Of a DNA stretch of 64,000 bases, positions 51,022-58,576 are shown piece by piece. The stretch is from contig NZ_JAGTAS010000052.1 in NCBI RefSeq assembly GCF_025685425.1, positions 124,001 to 188,000 on the forward strand, written 5' to 3'. Position numbers and translations under genes: made by a program. Position 1 is the stretch's first letter. Each line of letters starts with the position of its first letter. Below the pieces are notes generated by a model. The model searched no databases, was not told the DNA's origin, and was given only the letters and a program-made list of their open reading frames with translations. The stretch comes from Terriglobus albidus. Lineage in GTDB: Bacteria; Acidobacteriota; Terriglobia; Terriglobales; Acidobacteriaceae.

Positions 51022-51060
51022 CAAAAAAACGGGCCCGACTCCCCAAGAGATCGGGCCCGT
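51022..51060 (-). terminator. Rho-independent terminator of the DUF4382 lipoprotein gene
   Basis: On the minus strand ACGGGCCCGA ... TCGGGCCCGT is followed by TTTTTTT, a very strong terminator. It is about 120 bp past the stop codon, with repeat copy j lying between. Confidence 0.85.
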
Positions 51061-51065
51061 GGTGC

Positions 51066-51171
51066 CAGAGCATTTTCCTGTTGCCGGTATCCCGGAGTGC
51101 AGCGGCGTTTGGTTGCGGAAAACGCTCATAGATGCCGAAACCTACACTACATCTACAGGAAAAATGCTCTA
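51066..51171 (+). repeat. Family A palindromic element, copy j
   Basis: It begins CAGAGCATTTTCCTGTTGC, has inner arm GGCGTTTGGTTGCGGAAAACGC and ends GGAAAAATGCTCTA. TA is present at the right end only. It sits between the stop of the lipoprotein gene (51182) and its terminator (51022-51060), that is in the 3' untranslated part of the message. Confidence 0.83.
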
Positions 51172-51181
51172 CCGTGATGCC

Positions 51182-52597
51182 TTACTGGCATTGAGTAAAT
51201 GCCAGCGCCGACGTCACGGAGATTGTTGCCCCTCCTGCCGTCAGGGCATACGCCTGGCTCTTCATCTCGGACGGAGTGCAGTTCAGCGTTCCGCCGGAGG
51301 AAGGTACAAACGCAATGCCATCGACGACATACGTGGCATACGGAGACGACTGGGTCAACGTCGCTCCCGAGGTTGAGTAGGCTCCGACATAGCTGCCGGC
51401 GGCCGGTAACAATAGGGAGTAGCTGGCACAATCGGTGTTATTCGGGCAACTGGATCCTGCTGCGGTCGTTACGGCAGAGGTCGCAGCGTTCTGCTGAGCA
51501 TTGGGGACCAGAGGAATGGTGTACGTTGTGGACGCGATAGTCTCCAGCGCACTGAGCGAAACATCAGCCACCGTTCCACTGTTGCTCGCATTCTGGCTGG
51601 TTACCTTTCCGGAGAGGGTCGCAGTATCCGTCCCTGCGGCCAATGGCGCGGACAAGGCGATCTTGCCGGTAGTCTCACCGTTGGAGACGCCGGTCACGAT
51701 GGCAGGTGCATAGACTGCCCCGGTTGAGCTAATGCCAACCACGACGATGTCATACATGCCGGTCGGCAGCGGACAGAAGACGAAGGTACCGTCAGCATTC
51801 GCCAGCGTGGACATCACGATGCGGTCAACGCCAGTTGAGTCTTTCTGCTCCAGAGCAACCAGGACGTTCCCCGCCACCGGCTTACCGGAGACCTTGTCGA
51901 GAACCGTTCCGTTGATGGAAGTAGCCGTGGTCGTCACCTCACCCGCGTGAAGGACCGGCTTCAGGCGGAACTGCCCGTTGCCGGTCTGCACAATTGAGGC
52001 ACAGGTGTCGAAATCGATGTTCAGATCCTTCGTCTGTCCCGCCCCAATGGTGAAACCTCCCGATGCCAGCTGGCCGGAAGGAATTTTAATTCCGGTCTTC
52101 GCTTCACTCGAAAGCTGCAGGGCATAAGCCTTGCTGTCCGCGCTGAGGACCAGGCAGTTCGCCGTACCGGCAGCGCTGCACTGATTGTTGGAGATGGATG
52201 CCGAGTTGTCGGCGAGGATGACACGGATCTGTTGATACGTACCTGCCTGTAACTGCTTTGCATCTCCCAGTGTCGCCAGAAAACACTGGTTATTTGCCTG
52301 ACCGAGAAGATCGATTTGCCTGGGGGAGGAGGAGAGCTTGGGGGTGAGGTCCTGCCAGCCAGAATCGGTGGCCGAGGCCGTGGCACTGGTGTGCGCCTGA
52401 ACATCGACGACAGTTACGTAAACATGCAGGAACGGACCGGATGGGCCGGCACAAGTGGCTGGATCGCTGATCGAAACGGTAGCCATTCCCATTCCAGAGG
52501 TGGATCCAGAATTTGATCCACTTCCACACGCGATAAGAAAAAACATAACGAGGGATAAAAATACCGCACACGCGACATAACAGCCAGATTTCGACAT
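51182..52597 (-). CDS. DUF4382-domain lipoprotein
   Basis: This is a 471-residue lipoprotein. The signal (YVACAVFLSLVMFFL) ends in the lipobox LIAC. The DUF4382 domain at about 38-205 is recognisable by ATVSISDPATC and FLHVYVTVVDVQAHTSA. A carboxypeptidase-regulatory-like Ig domain then follows (SINGTVLDKVSGKPVAGNVLVAL), and the last part is Ser/Thr/Ala-rich and probably another surface domain. The mature protein has several Cys residues. DUF4382 proteins are frequent in Acidobacteria and are presumed outer-membrane or surface lipoproteins. The function is unknown. Confidence 0.85.
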   Translation of the reverse strand: MSKSGCYVACAVFLSLVMFFLIACGSGSNSGSTSGMGMATVSISDPATCAGPSGPFLHVYVTVVDVQAHTSATASATDSGWQDLTPKLSSSPRQIDLLGQANNQCFLATLGDAKQLQAGTYQQIRVILADNSASISNNQCSAAGTANCLVLSADSKAYALQLSSEAKTGIKIPSGQLASGGFTIGAGQTKDLNIDFDTCASIVQTGNGQFRLKPVLHAGEVTTTATSINGTVLDKVSGKPVAGNVLVALEQKDSTGVDRIVMSTLANADGTFVFCPLPTGMYDIVVVGISSTGAVYAPAIVTGVSNGETTGKIALSAPLAAGTDTATLSGKVTSQNASNSGTVADVSLSALETIASTTYTIPLVPNAQQNAATSAVTTAAGSSCPNNTDCASYSLLLPAAGSYVGAYSTSGATLTQSSPYATYVVDGIAFVPSSGGTLNCTPSEMKSQAYALTAGGATISVTSALAFTQCQ

Positions 52598-52810
52598 GAC
52601 TCACTCCGAGGACTTTTGTGTAATGTCCCTATTGGCCTTGAGAAGTTAGTTGCGACATATTGCGCCGTACGTTGCCAGAAAATCTGTTACACAGTGGAAT
52701 TACTCTTCCGGTGTTCGATGACGTACAGATCCTTAGCGCCGCCGCACCCGCTTCACCTCAGCCACTACGGCGGTGAAGCAACCGGAGAGAGATGCCATAC
52801 TGGAGCGCGT

Positions 52811-53575
52811 ATGACGCGATTCACGACAACGGTCTTTCTGGCAATGCTCTCCATTAGTACGTTTCCTCTTTCGGCACAGAAAAAAAGGACAACCGAACGT
52901 AGCGTGCGTGTTCCGTTTGTTGGCTGCAAGGCTGATGGGCAGGCGGGACCGGAGGAAGCACCTTCTGGCGAACCGATCGTTGTGGCTCTTCCTGCCGATC
53001 TAAGTGGGAAATTCGCTTACTACAAAGGTGAAGATGGCTTTGGACTGCTCGCGCCTAAAGGCTGGAATTGTTTCGAGGCTTATGGCTCAAACGGAAGTTC
53101 CTTATTTGTTATGCCCGAACGGATTGATTCCGAGAGATTTTTCTCTGGCGCGCAAACAGAATTCTCCGGCCCAGCTATTCAACTCTCCAGCTCCATCGGC
53201 GATACATCAGGGCGATTTGAAGTCGCCCGTATTATTGCGCGAGTCTTTCCCCAGCGTCAGTCCTTCGTCCGTAGGCTGATAGAAGACACTGACGGCTTGC
53301 TCAATAAATCCGATGTCGTCTATGGCCCCTACAAAACCGACAAACTTGTTCGTCTCAACCGCAATACGGTCGAGTTCCAGACGCCGGCCAATACAGATGG
53401 GCTTGGCACCATGTCACGACTTCGCAAAAGCGCTCAGCCCATTACAGGCGTCATCGTACTGACTGGTGAGACTCCCGATGCCATTCATCTCTCCGTTCGG
53501 CTCAGCCCGAATCAGGCTTCGCTTGCTCCTTACATCATCCGGAGATTGGAGACGGAAATACGGTCGGCAAAGTAA
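52811..53575 (+). CDS. Secreted protein of unknown function
   Basis: This is a 254-residue protein with a signal peptide (MTRFTTTVFLAMLSISTFPLSAQ). The start at 52811 is chosen because upstream residues in the frame lack protein character; the Shine-Dalgarno match is weak. The mature part begins with a basic stretch (KKRTTERSVRVP) and a single Cys near VGCKADG; GFGLLAPKGWNCFEAYGSNGSSLFV is the most conserved-looking block. I do not recognise a named domain. It is divergent from the lipoprotein gene, with a 213-bp gap that should hold both promoters. Confidence 0.68.
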   Translation: MTRFTTTVFLAMLSISTFPLSAQKKRTTERSVRVPFVGCKADGQAGPEEAPSGEPIVVALPADLSGKFAYYKGEDGFGLLAPKGWNCFEAYGSNGSSLFVMPERIDSERFFSGAQTEFSGPAIQLSSSIGDTSGRFEVARIIARVFPQRQSFVRRLIEDTDGLLNKSDVVYGPYKTDKLVRLNRNTVEFQTPANTDGLGTMSRLRKSAQPITGVIVLTGETPDAIHLSVRLSPNQASLAPYIIRRLETEIRSAK

Positions 53576-53630
53576 AGGTTAGTTCTGTTGGTGAAGATAC
53601 AACTCCGCTGCAGTAGCGATCAGGGGAATA

Positions 53631-54371
53631 TTACAGCCGCGCCAAGACCCGGGCGCTTCGCATCTGCCGTTCCAGGTTACGCTCCAGAATCTCCACCGCA
53701 AACCTCCGCACCATTGCCAGCGGTCCCGTCTTCCCCGACGGCTCCTTCAACAACTCAGCCAAGGGACGTCGCAGCATTCGCTCCGCCAGCGCTACTGCTT
53801 CCGGCGGCAACGCAACCGAACCTGGACGCTTATGCACGCCGCAGGTAACGCCATCGGCTCCGGCGGCAAACCAGACGGGATGTCCGCGCAATGCTTCCGC
53901 GCATACGATGCATGCACCAAGCTCCGGCAGCCAGCCCATCAACCGAGTCATCCAGAGCGTGAAGTAGGTTACCGGCATCCACGTCTGGCCGACCTTCACT
54001 TCGGACAACGTCGCCACGGTCAGACGAAAGACATCGTCTTCTACCGCGCGCTCCGGCAGCGCCTCTCCCAGCACCTCCGCCAGAAACTGCAATGCCGCCA
54101 CCCGGGCGTAATCCACCGGCTCACTCATCGGCGACCAGACGATCTCGAATGAGTCCATCCGCACCAGGTCCTGCTTTGGTTTTTCGGCATACGTGGCGCG
54201 CACGTGGGTCATCGGCTCCAGAGCTCCGCCGAAGCGCTTGCGCGACCTCATCGCGTGGCGCGCCACGCCCTTCACTACGCCCTGCTCGCGCGTGAAGAGG
54301 CTGACCAGCAGATCTGCCTCTTCAAAGGGCCAGGTCCGCAGTACGATCGCCTCTGTCTGATGTGTGGTCAC
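53631..54371 (-). CDS. recO: DNA repair protein RecO
   Basis: RecO helps load RecA with RecF and RecR and anneals single strands. The GTG at 54371 (VTTHQTEAIVLRTWPFEEADLLV) is preferred because RecO normally begins with this OB-fold strand; a TTG at 54398 adds nine residues and lies in the terminator of the gene upstream. EPMTHVRATYAEK and the helical domain follow. Cysteines in ACIVCAEA and VTCGVHKR could bind zinc as in many RecO proteins. The length is about 246 residues. Confidence 0.9.
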   Translation of the reverse strand: MTTHQTEAIVLRTWPFEEADLLVSLFTREQGVVKGVARHAMRSRKRFGGALEPMTHVRATYAEKPKQDLVRMDSFEIVWSPMSEPVDYARVAALQFLAEVLGEALPERAVEDDVFRLTVATLSEVKVGQTWMPVTYFTLWMTRLMGWLPELGACIVCAEALRGHPVWFAAGADGVTCGVHKRPGSVALPPEAVALAERMLRRPLAELLKEPSGKTGPLAMVRRFAVEILERNLERQMRSARVLARL

Positions 54372-54391
54372 GCTGGGAAAGAGTCTTACAC

Positions 54392-54424
54392 AAAGCAAAC
54401 GCGCAGCCCGTAGGCTGCGCGTTT
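54392..54424 (-). terminator. Terminator after the ferredoxin gene
   Basis: A 12-bp stem (AAACGCGCAGCC, loop CGTA, GGCTGCGCGTTT) is present, followed on the minus strand by GCTTTG. It separates the ferredoxin gene from recO. Confidence 0.65.
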
Positions 54425-54465
54425 ATCTTGAATCCGTGCCGTCCCTCAACGGCAGTTAGAGGGAT

Positions 54466-54726
54466 TTAGCGGCCGAAGTGCGTCTTCGCCTTGTCGGCAA
54501 AGATGGCGAAGTTCTCGGGCAGATCGTCGCCGGCATAGATCGCCGACACCGGGCAGACCGGAACGCAGGCGCCGCAATCAATGCACTCCACCGGATCGAT
54601 GTAAAGCTGCTCAGCCTCAGCGTGGCCAGCCTCATCCTTCTTCGGGTGAATGCAATCGACGGGGCAGGCGTCTGTACAAGCCGTGTCCTTGGTGCCGATG
54701 CAGGGTTCTGCAATTACGTATGCCAT
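54466..54726 (-). CDS. Bacterial ferredoxin (3Fe-4S/4Fe-4S type)
   Basis: This is an 86-residue two-cluster ferredoxin. The first set, CIGTKDTACTDACPVDC, has the C-x7-C-x3-CP spacing seen in seven-iron ferredoxins. The second set is CIDCGACVPVCP, of the usual 4Fe-4S type. It transfers electrons in the cytoplasm. The length is short, close to FdxA minus its C-terminal extension. It is monocistronic, ending at a terminator. Confidence 0.92.
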   Translation of the reverse strand: MAYVIAEPCIGTKDTACTDACPVDCIHPKKDEAGHAEAEQLYIDPVECIDCGACVPVCPVSAIYAGDDLPENFAIFADKAKTHFGR

Positions 54727-54866
54727 CTCTTAACTCATGCCTCCAGATTGTCTCGCGTGAGTTCATCATAACAGCCATTTCGCCCGCTCCAATACTGGCG
54801 AAATGCATTTCTATATCGGACTAAAGCAGTACGAATTCTGGTTGCCCGGCGTGTGCCTAATCAGCG

Positions 54867-55736
54867 TTATTTCGCCGCCTCGCGCCGCTCCCGGAACTCT
54901 GCCGGGGTCGGAATCGGTTCCAAATTGCGCCCGGCAAACATATCTGTAAACATCGTTTGCATCTCCTTCGAAATGCGGCCATTGCTCGCCAGCACCTCGC
55001 GGCTGTCGAGCTTGAAGGGTGAGCCGTCAAAGCCGGTTACCGTGCCACCGGCTTCGCGCACCAACAGTACGCCTGCAGCGGTATCCCAGGGATTCAGGTT
55101 GAACTCCCAGAAGGCCTCCAGGCGGCCGCACGCCGTATAGGCCAAATCAATCGCTGCCGCTCCGGCGCGACGCACACCGTGCGAACGCAACGTGAGTTGC
55201 TGGTAGAAGTGGATATTCGGATTCTCGTGGCGCTTATGGCTGGGGAAGCCGGTGGCGAGCAGGCTCTCCTGCAGCAGCTCGGTCTTCGAAACCGAGATGC
55301 GGCGACCATTCAGCCACGCACCTTCTCCCTTACCGGCGATAAAGCATTCATCACGCAGCGGTTCGTAGATAACTCCCGCAACCAGTTCGCCATCTTCATC
55401 GGGCCTCAGGCTTGAGGCGCGCTGCTCCAGCCCCATGGAGACGCAAAAGTACGGGAATCCATGAGCAAAGTTTGTCGTACCATCGAGGGGATCAACATAC
55501 CAGCGGAACTCCGCATCCAGAGCCTGTCGCGTGCCTTCCTCGCCATAGATGCCGTGATCTGGAAAGACCTGCCGCAAACGCTCGCCGATCAACTTCTCAC
55601 TGGCGCGGTCGGCGACCGTCACCAGGTCCACGTCGCCCTTGTATTCCGCCGCAACACCGCTCTCGTAGTAGCTCCGGAGCAGCGCCCCGGCCTCCTTTGC
55701 GATCTCAGCGGCCTTCTGCGCAACTTCCAGAGACAT
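54867..55736 (-). CDS. suhB: Inositol-1-monophosphatase-family phosphatase
   Basis: This is a 289-residue Mg-dependent phosphatase of the inositol monophosphatase family. The active-site motifs are YGEEGT (metal Glu), WYVDPLDGTTNFAHG (Asp-Pro-x-Asp) and NPWDTAAGVLLVREAGG (the final Asp). In bacteria the group includes SuhB (which also acts on Nus factors) and CysQ. SuhB is the better fit by length, but function on inositol phosphate, NADP or RNA polymerase cannot be decided. The start overlaps the hfq stop as TAATG, so translation is coupled. Confidence 0.9.
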   Translation of the reverse strand: MSLEVAQKAAEIAKEAGALLRSYYESGVAAEYKGDVDLVTVADRASEKLIGERLRQVFPDHGIYGEEGTRQALDAEFRWYVDPLDGTTNFAHGFPYFCVSMGLEQRASSLRPDEDGELVAGVIYEPLRDECFIAGKGEGAWLNGRRISVSKTELLQESLLATGFPSHKRHENPNIHFYQQLTLRSHGVRRAGAAAIDLAYTACGRLEAFWEFNLNPWDTAAGVLLVREAGGTVTGFDGSPFKLDSREVLASNGRISKEMQTMFTDMFAGRNLEPIPTPAEFRERREAAK

Positions 55737-56020
55737 TACTCCACCACCTCACGATTGCCGCTGCGCGGCTTGGTGCGGCGCTCTTCGGCTATGGTGCGAA
55801 TCTGCTGCTTGTAGATAAAAAGGTTGGGCTTTCCTTCGCGTGTCAGACGGATCATCGTGTCATCGAAGTACTCGATCCAGCCGCTCACGCGCTCCCCGTC
55901 GCGCAGTTTTACGACGACGGGTACCTGGCGCTCACTCAGGCTCTTCAGGTACAGCGCCTCCTGCCCGGTCTCTCCTGGCGGGGGCGACTTATGACGGCGC
56001 TTTCCATTGGCGAACGGCAT
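55736..56020 (-). CDS. hfq: Hfq-like Sm RNA-binding protein
   Basis: This is a 94-residue Sm-fold protein. The core ALYLKSLSERQVPVVVKL, RDGERVSGWIEYFDDTMIRL and FIYKQQIRTI follow the Sm1 and Sm2 patterns of Hfq (E. coli: RVPVSIYLVNG, GQIESFDQ, YKHAIST). The Sm2 motif has YKQ in place of the usual YKH. The N-terminus (KRRHKSPPPGETGQ) is basic, and the C-terminus is short. It should act as an RNA chaperone for small RNAs. Its stop overlaps the suhB start by one base. The divergence means the RNA-binding role is probable rather than sure. Confidence 0.78.
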   Translation of the reverse strand: MPFANGKRRHKSPPPGETGQEALYLKSLSERQVPVVVKLRDGERVSGWIEYFDDTMIRLTREGKPNLFIYKQQIRTIAEERRTKPRSGNREVVE

Positions 56021-56149
56021 AACTTACATACTACCTGCCGGTCTTCTGCTCATTAGGGTTTCATTCCGTCTCCGGGGCGTATCTAAGGGACTTTGTTGTG
56101 TTTTGTTGAAATTTTTGGGGTGATCCTTGCCAACCTAGCGTTGCCAGTG

Positions 56150-56205
56150 TTCACCCCAGAGAGTGGGGCACGCGGACTGGGGTACAACGAGAGGAAAACA
56201 AACTG
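56150..56205. repeat. Family C core fragment near the VWFA gene
   Basis: GAGTGGGGCACGCGGACTGGGGT (56159-56181) matches the GTGGGGCACCCG core seen in other gaps, but no clear inverted partner is present. It lies in the 191-bp gap between hfq and the VWFA gene, downstream of the latter. The rest of that gap shows no coding potential. Confidence 0.4.
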
Positions 56206-56211
56206 CTCGCC

Positions 56212-57138
56212 TCAGCGGTAGTATCCGGTCCGGTGACGGAGTTTGTACCGCGAAGCCAGCTCCGGCTGGGTCATCTCGACGCGGATCGACCGCAGCCTCT
56301 CGCCTCCGGGCTTACCTGGCGATGCGTAGTAGCCGATCGCATACTGCGAGCGCAGGTCGTCGGAGACCTTATCCAGAGCCTTCTGCAGGTCCTTGGGATC
56401 GTCGACATAGTAGTAGCGCCCGCCGGAGTCTTCTGCCATCTGCATCAGGGCATGCTCGCCGCCCACGTTACGTCCGGCGTCGGCGCGAATTGGCACGATG
56501 ATCAGGCAGTACACCATGGCCCCGGCGCGCTGCACCTGCTCCATGGCCTGCGCGTAGGTAGCTCCCTTCACCGTATCGCCGCCATCAGTTACCAGCACGA
56601 TGACACGGCGCCTGGTCGCATCCCGTTTTGCATCTTCCAGACGTTGCGCCGAGAGATACACCGCGTCATACAGCGCCGTGGAAGGACCATAGTCGAGATG
56701 GTTGAGGCCGCGCTCCACCCGTTTCAATTCATTGGTAAACGGCACCACTTCGCTCACCGCGTCAGAGAACTCTTCCACGGCAAGCTCATCCTGCGGGCGA
56801 AGCATCGTCCGCGCGAACTGTTTCGCTGCATCTCGCGCAAGCCGATCGTCGCGCACCATACTCTCACTGGTATCCAGTGCGAGGACCATGCTGAGCGGAG
56901 TCCCGCTCTCGCGCTCGAAGAAGGCGATCTTCTGTGGCATGCCATCTTCCAGCACGCGGAACTGGTCCTGCTCCAGCCCGCCGATCAACGCACCGTGCTC
57001 GTCGGTCACATTCACGGCAACGTTCACCAGACGTGTGTTCACGCGTACGACCGGAATATCTCCCGGCCGCTGCTGAGCAGGCTCCTGAGCTCCGAGAAGC
57101 AGCATCGCACCCAGCGATATGGCAGCGGCAACCTTCAC
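56212..57138 (-). CDS. VWFA-related acidobacterial protein (TIGR03436-type)
   Basis: This is a protein of about 308 residues. The GTG start at 57138 overlaps the moaE stop (GTGA), and a signal or anchor (AAAISLGAMLLLGAQ) follows. The domain has a VNVAVNVTDEHGALIGGLEQ beginning, typical of the acidobacterial VWFA-related family, then a von Willebrand A fold with an intact MIDAS: DTSESM, a Thr in PSTALYDAVY and Asp in VTDGGD. It probably binds a divalent metal and a protein partner in the periplasm. The molybdopterin genes upstream suggest an operon by position, not by function. Confidence 0.87.
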   Translation of the reverse strand: MKVAAAISLGAMLLLGAQEPAQQRPGDIPVVRVNTRLVNVAVNVTDEHGALIGGLEQDQFRVLEDGMPQKIAFFERESGTPLSMVLALDTSESMVRDDRLARDAAKQFARTMLRPQDELAVEEFSDAVSEVVPFTNELKRVERGLNHLDYGPSTALYDAVYLSAQRLEDAKRDATRRRVIVLVTDGGDTVKGATYAQAMEQVQRAGAMVYCLIIVPIRADAGRNVGGEHALMQMAEDSGGRYYYVDDPKDLQKALDKVSDDLRSQYAIGYYASPGKPGGERLRSIRVEMTQPELASRYKLRHRTGYYR

Positions 57139-57572
57139 CCGCGCACAATCTCCTCGGGGAACGGTTCCCCGTCTGCCCATACGGCGCCGTCTTCAAACTG
57201 CTCTTTCTTCCAGATGGGTACGGTTTTCTTCAAAGTATCGATCAGCCAACGGCAGGCCTCGAAGGCTGCCCCGCGGTGTGCGCTGGCGACGGCGATCAGA
57301 ACGCTGCTCTCACCGACGTACAGCCGACCCAGACGGTGCACCACAGCAATATCGCGCACACCAAATTTCGCAATCGCCTCCTCGGCCAGGTTGCGCATCT
57401 GGTTCAGCGCCATCTCCTCATACGCCTCGTAGTCCAGATAGAGCGTCCTGCGGCCGCGCGTATTGTCGCGCACAATCCCGTCAAAGACGCATACCGCGCC
57501 GTCCGCCCCCGCTTTCAGCGCGGCGGTAATGCTTCCTGCGTCAATCACTTCCCGGACAATGGCAATTTGCAT
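57135..57572 (-). CDS. moaE: Molybdopterin synthase catalytic subunit MoaE
   Basis: MoaE inserts sulphur carried by MoaD into precursor Z to make molybdopterin. The family blocks are GAVCVFDGIVRDNTRGRRTLYLDYEAY, VHRLGRLYVGESSVLIAVAS, HRGAAFEACRWLIDTLKKTVPIWKKE, with the conserved lysines in KKTVPIWKKE. The length is 145 residues. It starts 12 bp after moaD and its stop overlaps the VWFA gene start (GTGA). No other moa gene is in the window. Confidence 0.95.
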   Translation of the reverse strand: MQIAIVREVIDAGSITAALKAGADGAVCVFDGIVRDNTRGRRTLYLDYEAYEEMALNQMRNLAEEAIAKFGVRDIAVVHRLGRLYVGESSVLIAVASAHRGAAFEACRWLIDTLKKTVPIWKKEQFEDGAVWADGEPFPEEIVRG

Positions 57573-57584
57573 GATTCCTGCATC

Positions 57585-57878
57585 TTAGACGGTGCGTGGC
57601 GACGGGAGGATTATCTTCTTCCATGGCACATTACCTGGCGCACCGCCGCTGACCGGCGGCAGCAGAGCCACCTCATCGCCCTCGTGCAACAGGACCTCAT
57701 CGCCGGCGTACTCCTGGTTTACTGCAATTGCCATGGACTTCCATGCCGTGTGCGGCATTCGTCCATGGAAGACCTTCCGGAGCGCTCCGACATTGCAGCC
57801 GGTTTCGACCTCCACGTCCTCTGACGGACAGGCAAACAACTCCTTCAGCACCCCAAAGTACAAGACCCGCACCCGCAT
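57585..57878 (-). CDS. moaD: MoaD/ThiS-family sulphur carrier with an extended C-terminus
   Basis: This is a 97-residue beta-grasp ubiquitin-like sulphur carrier. It begins RVRVLYFGVLKELFACP and has the LLPPVSGG segment whose terminal Gly-Gly must normally be the free C-terminus for thiocarboxylation. Here 18 more residues (APGNVPWKKIILPSPRTV) follow the GG before the stop. The tail would need removal, or a partner gene would have to supply the carrier. The reading frame is continuous and no nearby shift would create a stop after GG. It is adjacent to moaE. Confidence 0.82.
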   Translation of the reverse strand: MRVRVLYFGVLKELFACPSEDVEVETGCNVGALRKVFHGRMPHTAWKSMAIAVNQEYAGDEVLLHEGDEVALLPPVSGGAPGNVPWKKIILPSPRTV

Positions 57879-57917
57879 ACCCCAAGGGTACGCGAAGGCG
57901 GGTCTCTTTCCTCATTG

Positions 57918-58451
57918 TCAGACACTTTGCGGAACGCGCGGCTTTGAGCGCCGTAGAATCACCGCCGATGCCAGCGTCACCAGCAGGGCGACCGGGAACG
58001 GCTCCAGGAAAGTCATTGCGGAGTTATAGAGCGGATTGGCATAGAGCGCCTTCATCCTGGCAATGCCATCCAACTGCTTCTGGACGGTTGCAGCGTCTAC
58101 ACCAGAGGCCTTGAGCTTCGCCACCTGGTATGCCGCGTACTTGTCCATGAAGTCGGGCATGAAGTTGTAGTACAGAATCTCCCAGGCCACGACATAACAG
58201 ACACAGGAGATCACGGCGATACCCAGTCCCACCAGGAACGCACGTCCGAAGGTCACCGTACCGTCGCTGATGTTGTCCCGGTACGACTTCACCCCAAAGA
58301 AGATCACCAGCGACGAGAGCACTATGGTTGTATAGCCGACCAGATACCCGCGATCGAACCCGATCCGATCTGCGAAAACCATGGAGATCACCATGAGCGA
58401 CGCCGAGATCGCACCGGCGATCAGACCAAATGTAAGAATGACTTTCTTCAT
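57918..58451 (-). CDS. DUF4199 membrane protein
   Basis: This is a 177-residue protein of the DUF4199 type, with four hydrophobic segments (ILTFGLIAGAISASLMVISMVF, LVGYTTIVLSSLVIFFGV, FLVGLGIAVISCVCYVVAWEIL, FPVALLVTLASAVIL) and a loop containing YRDNISDGTVTFGRAFLVG, which is the family signature. The function is unknown. It lies 125 bp downstream of the LuxR-type membrane gene and in the same direction, a neighbourhood that may indicate regulation of this gene by it. Confidence 0.83.
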   Translation of the reverse strand: MKKVILTFGLIAGAISASLMVISMVFADRIGFDRGYLVGYTTIVLSSLVIFFGVKSYRDNISDGTVTFGRAFLVGLGIAVISCVCYVVAWEILYYNFMPDFMDKYAAYQVAKLKASGVDAATVQKQLDGIARMKALYANPLYNSAMTFLEPFPVALLVTLASAVILRRSKPRVPQSV

Positions 58452-58576
58452 CTCTTTCCCTCAGCAAGGAGTCAAAATACTCCTCACCATCGCCTCCCAA
58501 GGTTGCGGGTGTCGTCATTCTTTCGGATGATTTTGGGGTTTTCCAGCGGAATCGTACCTTTGGATGACGCGATGAG

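Noticed and set aside
4288-51171. CRISPR array
   Set aside because: The family A copies are dispersed over 47 kb in both orientations, without spacers of even size, and no cas gene is present.
57585-57640. MoaD tail as a sequencing frameshift
   Set aside because: Neither alternative frame gives a stop right after the Gly-Gly codons; the nearest shifted stop falls several codons later. It cannot be wholly excluded.
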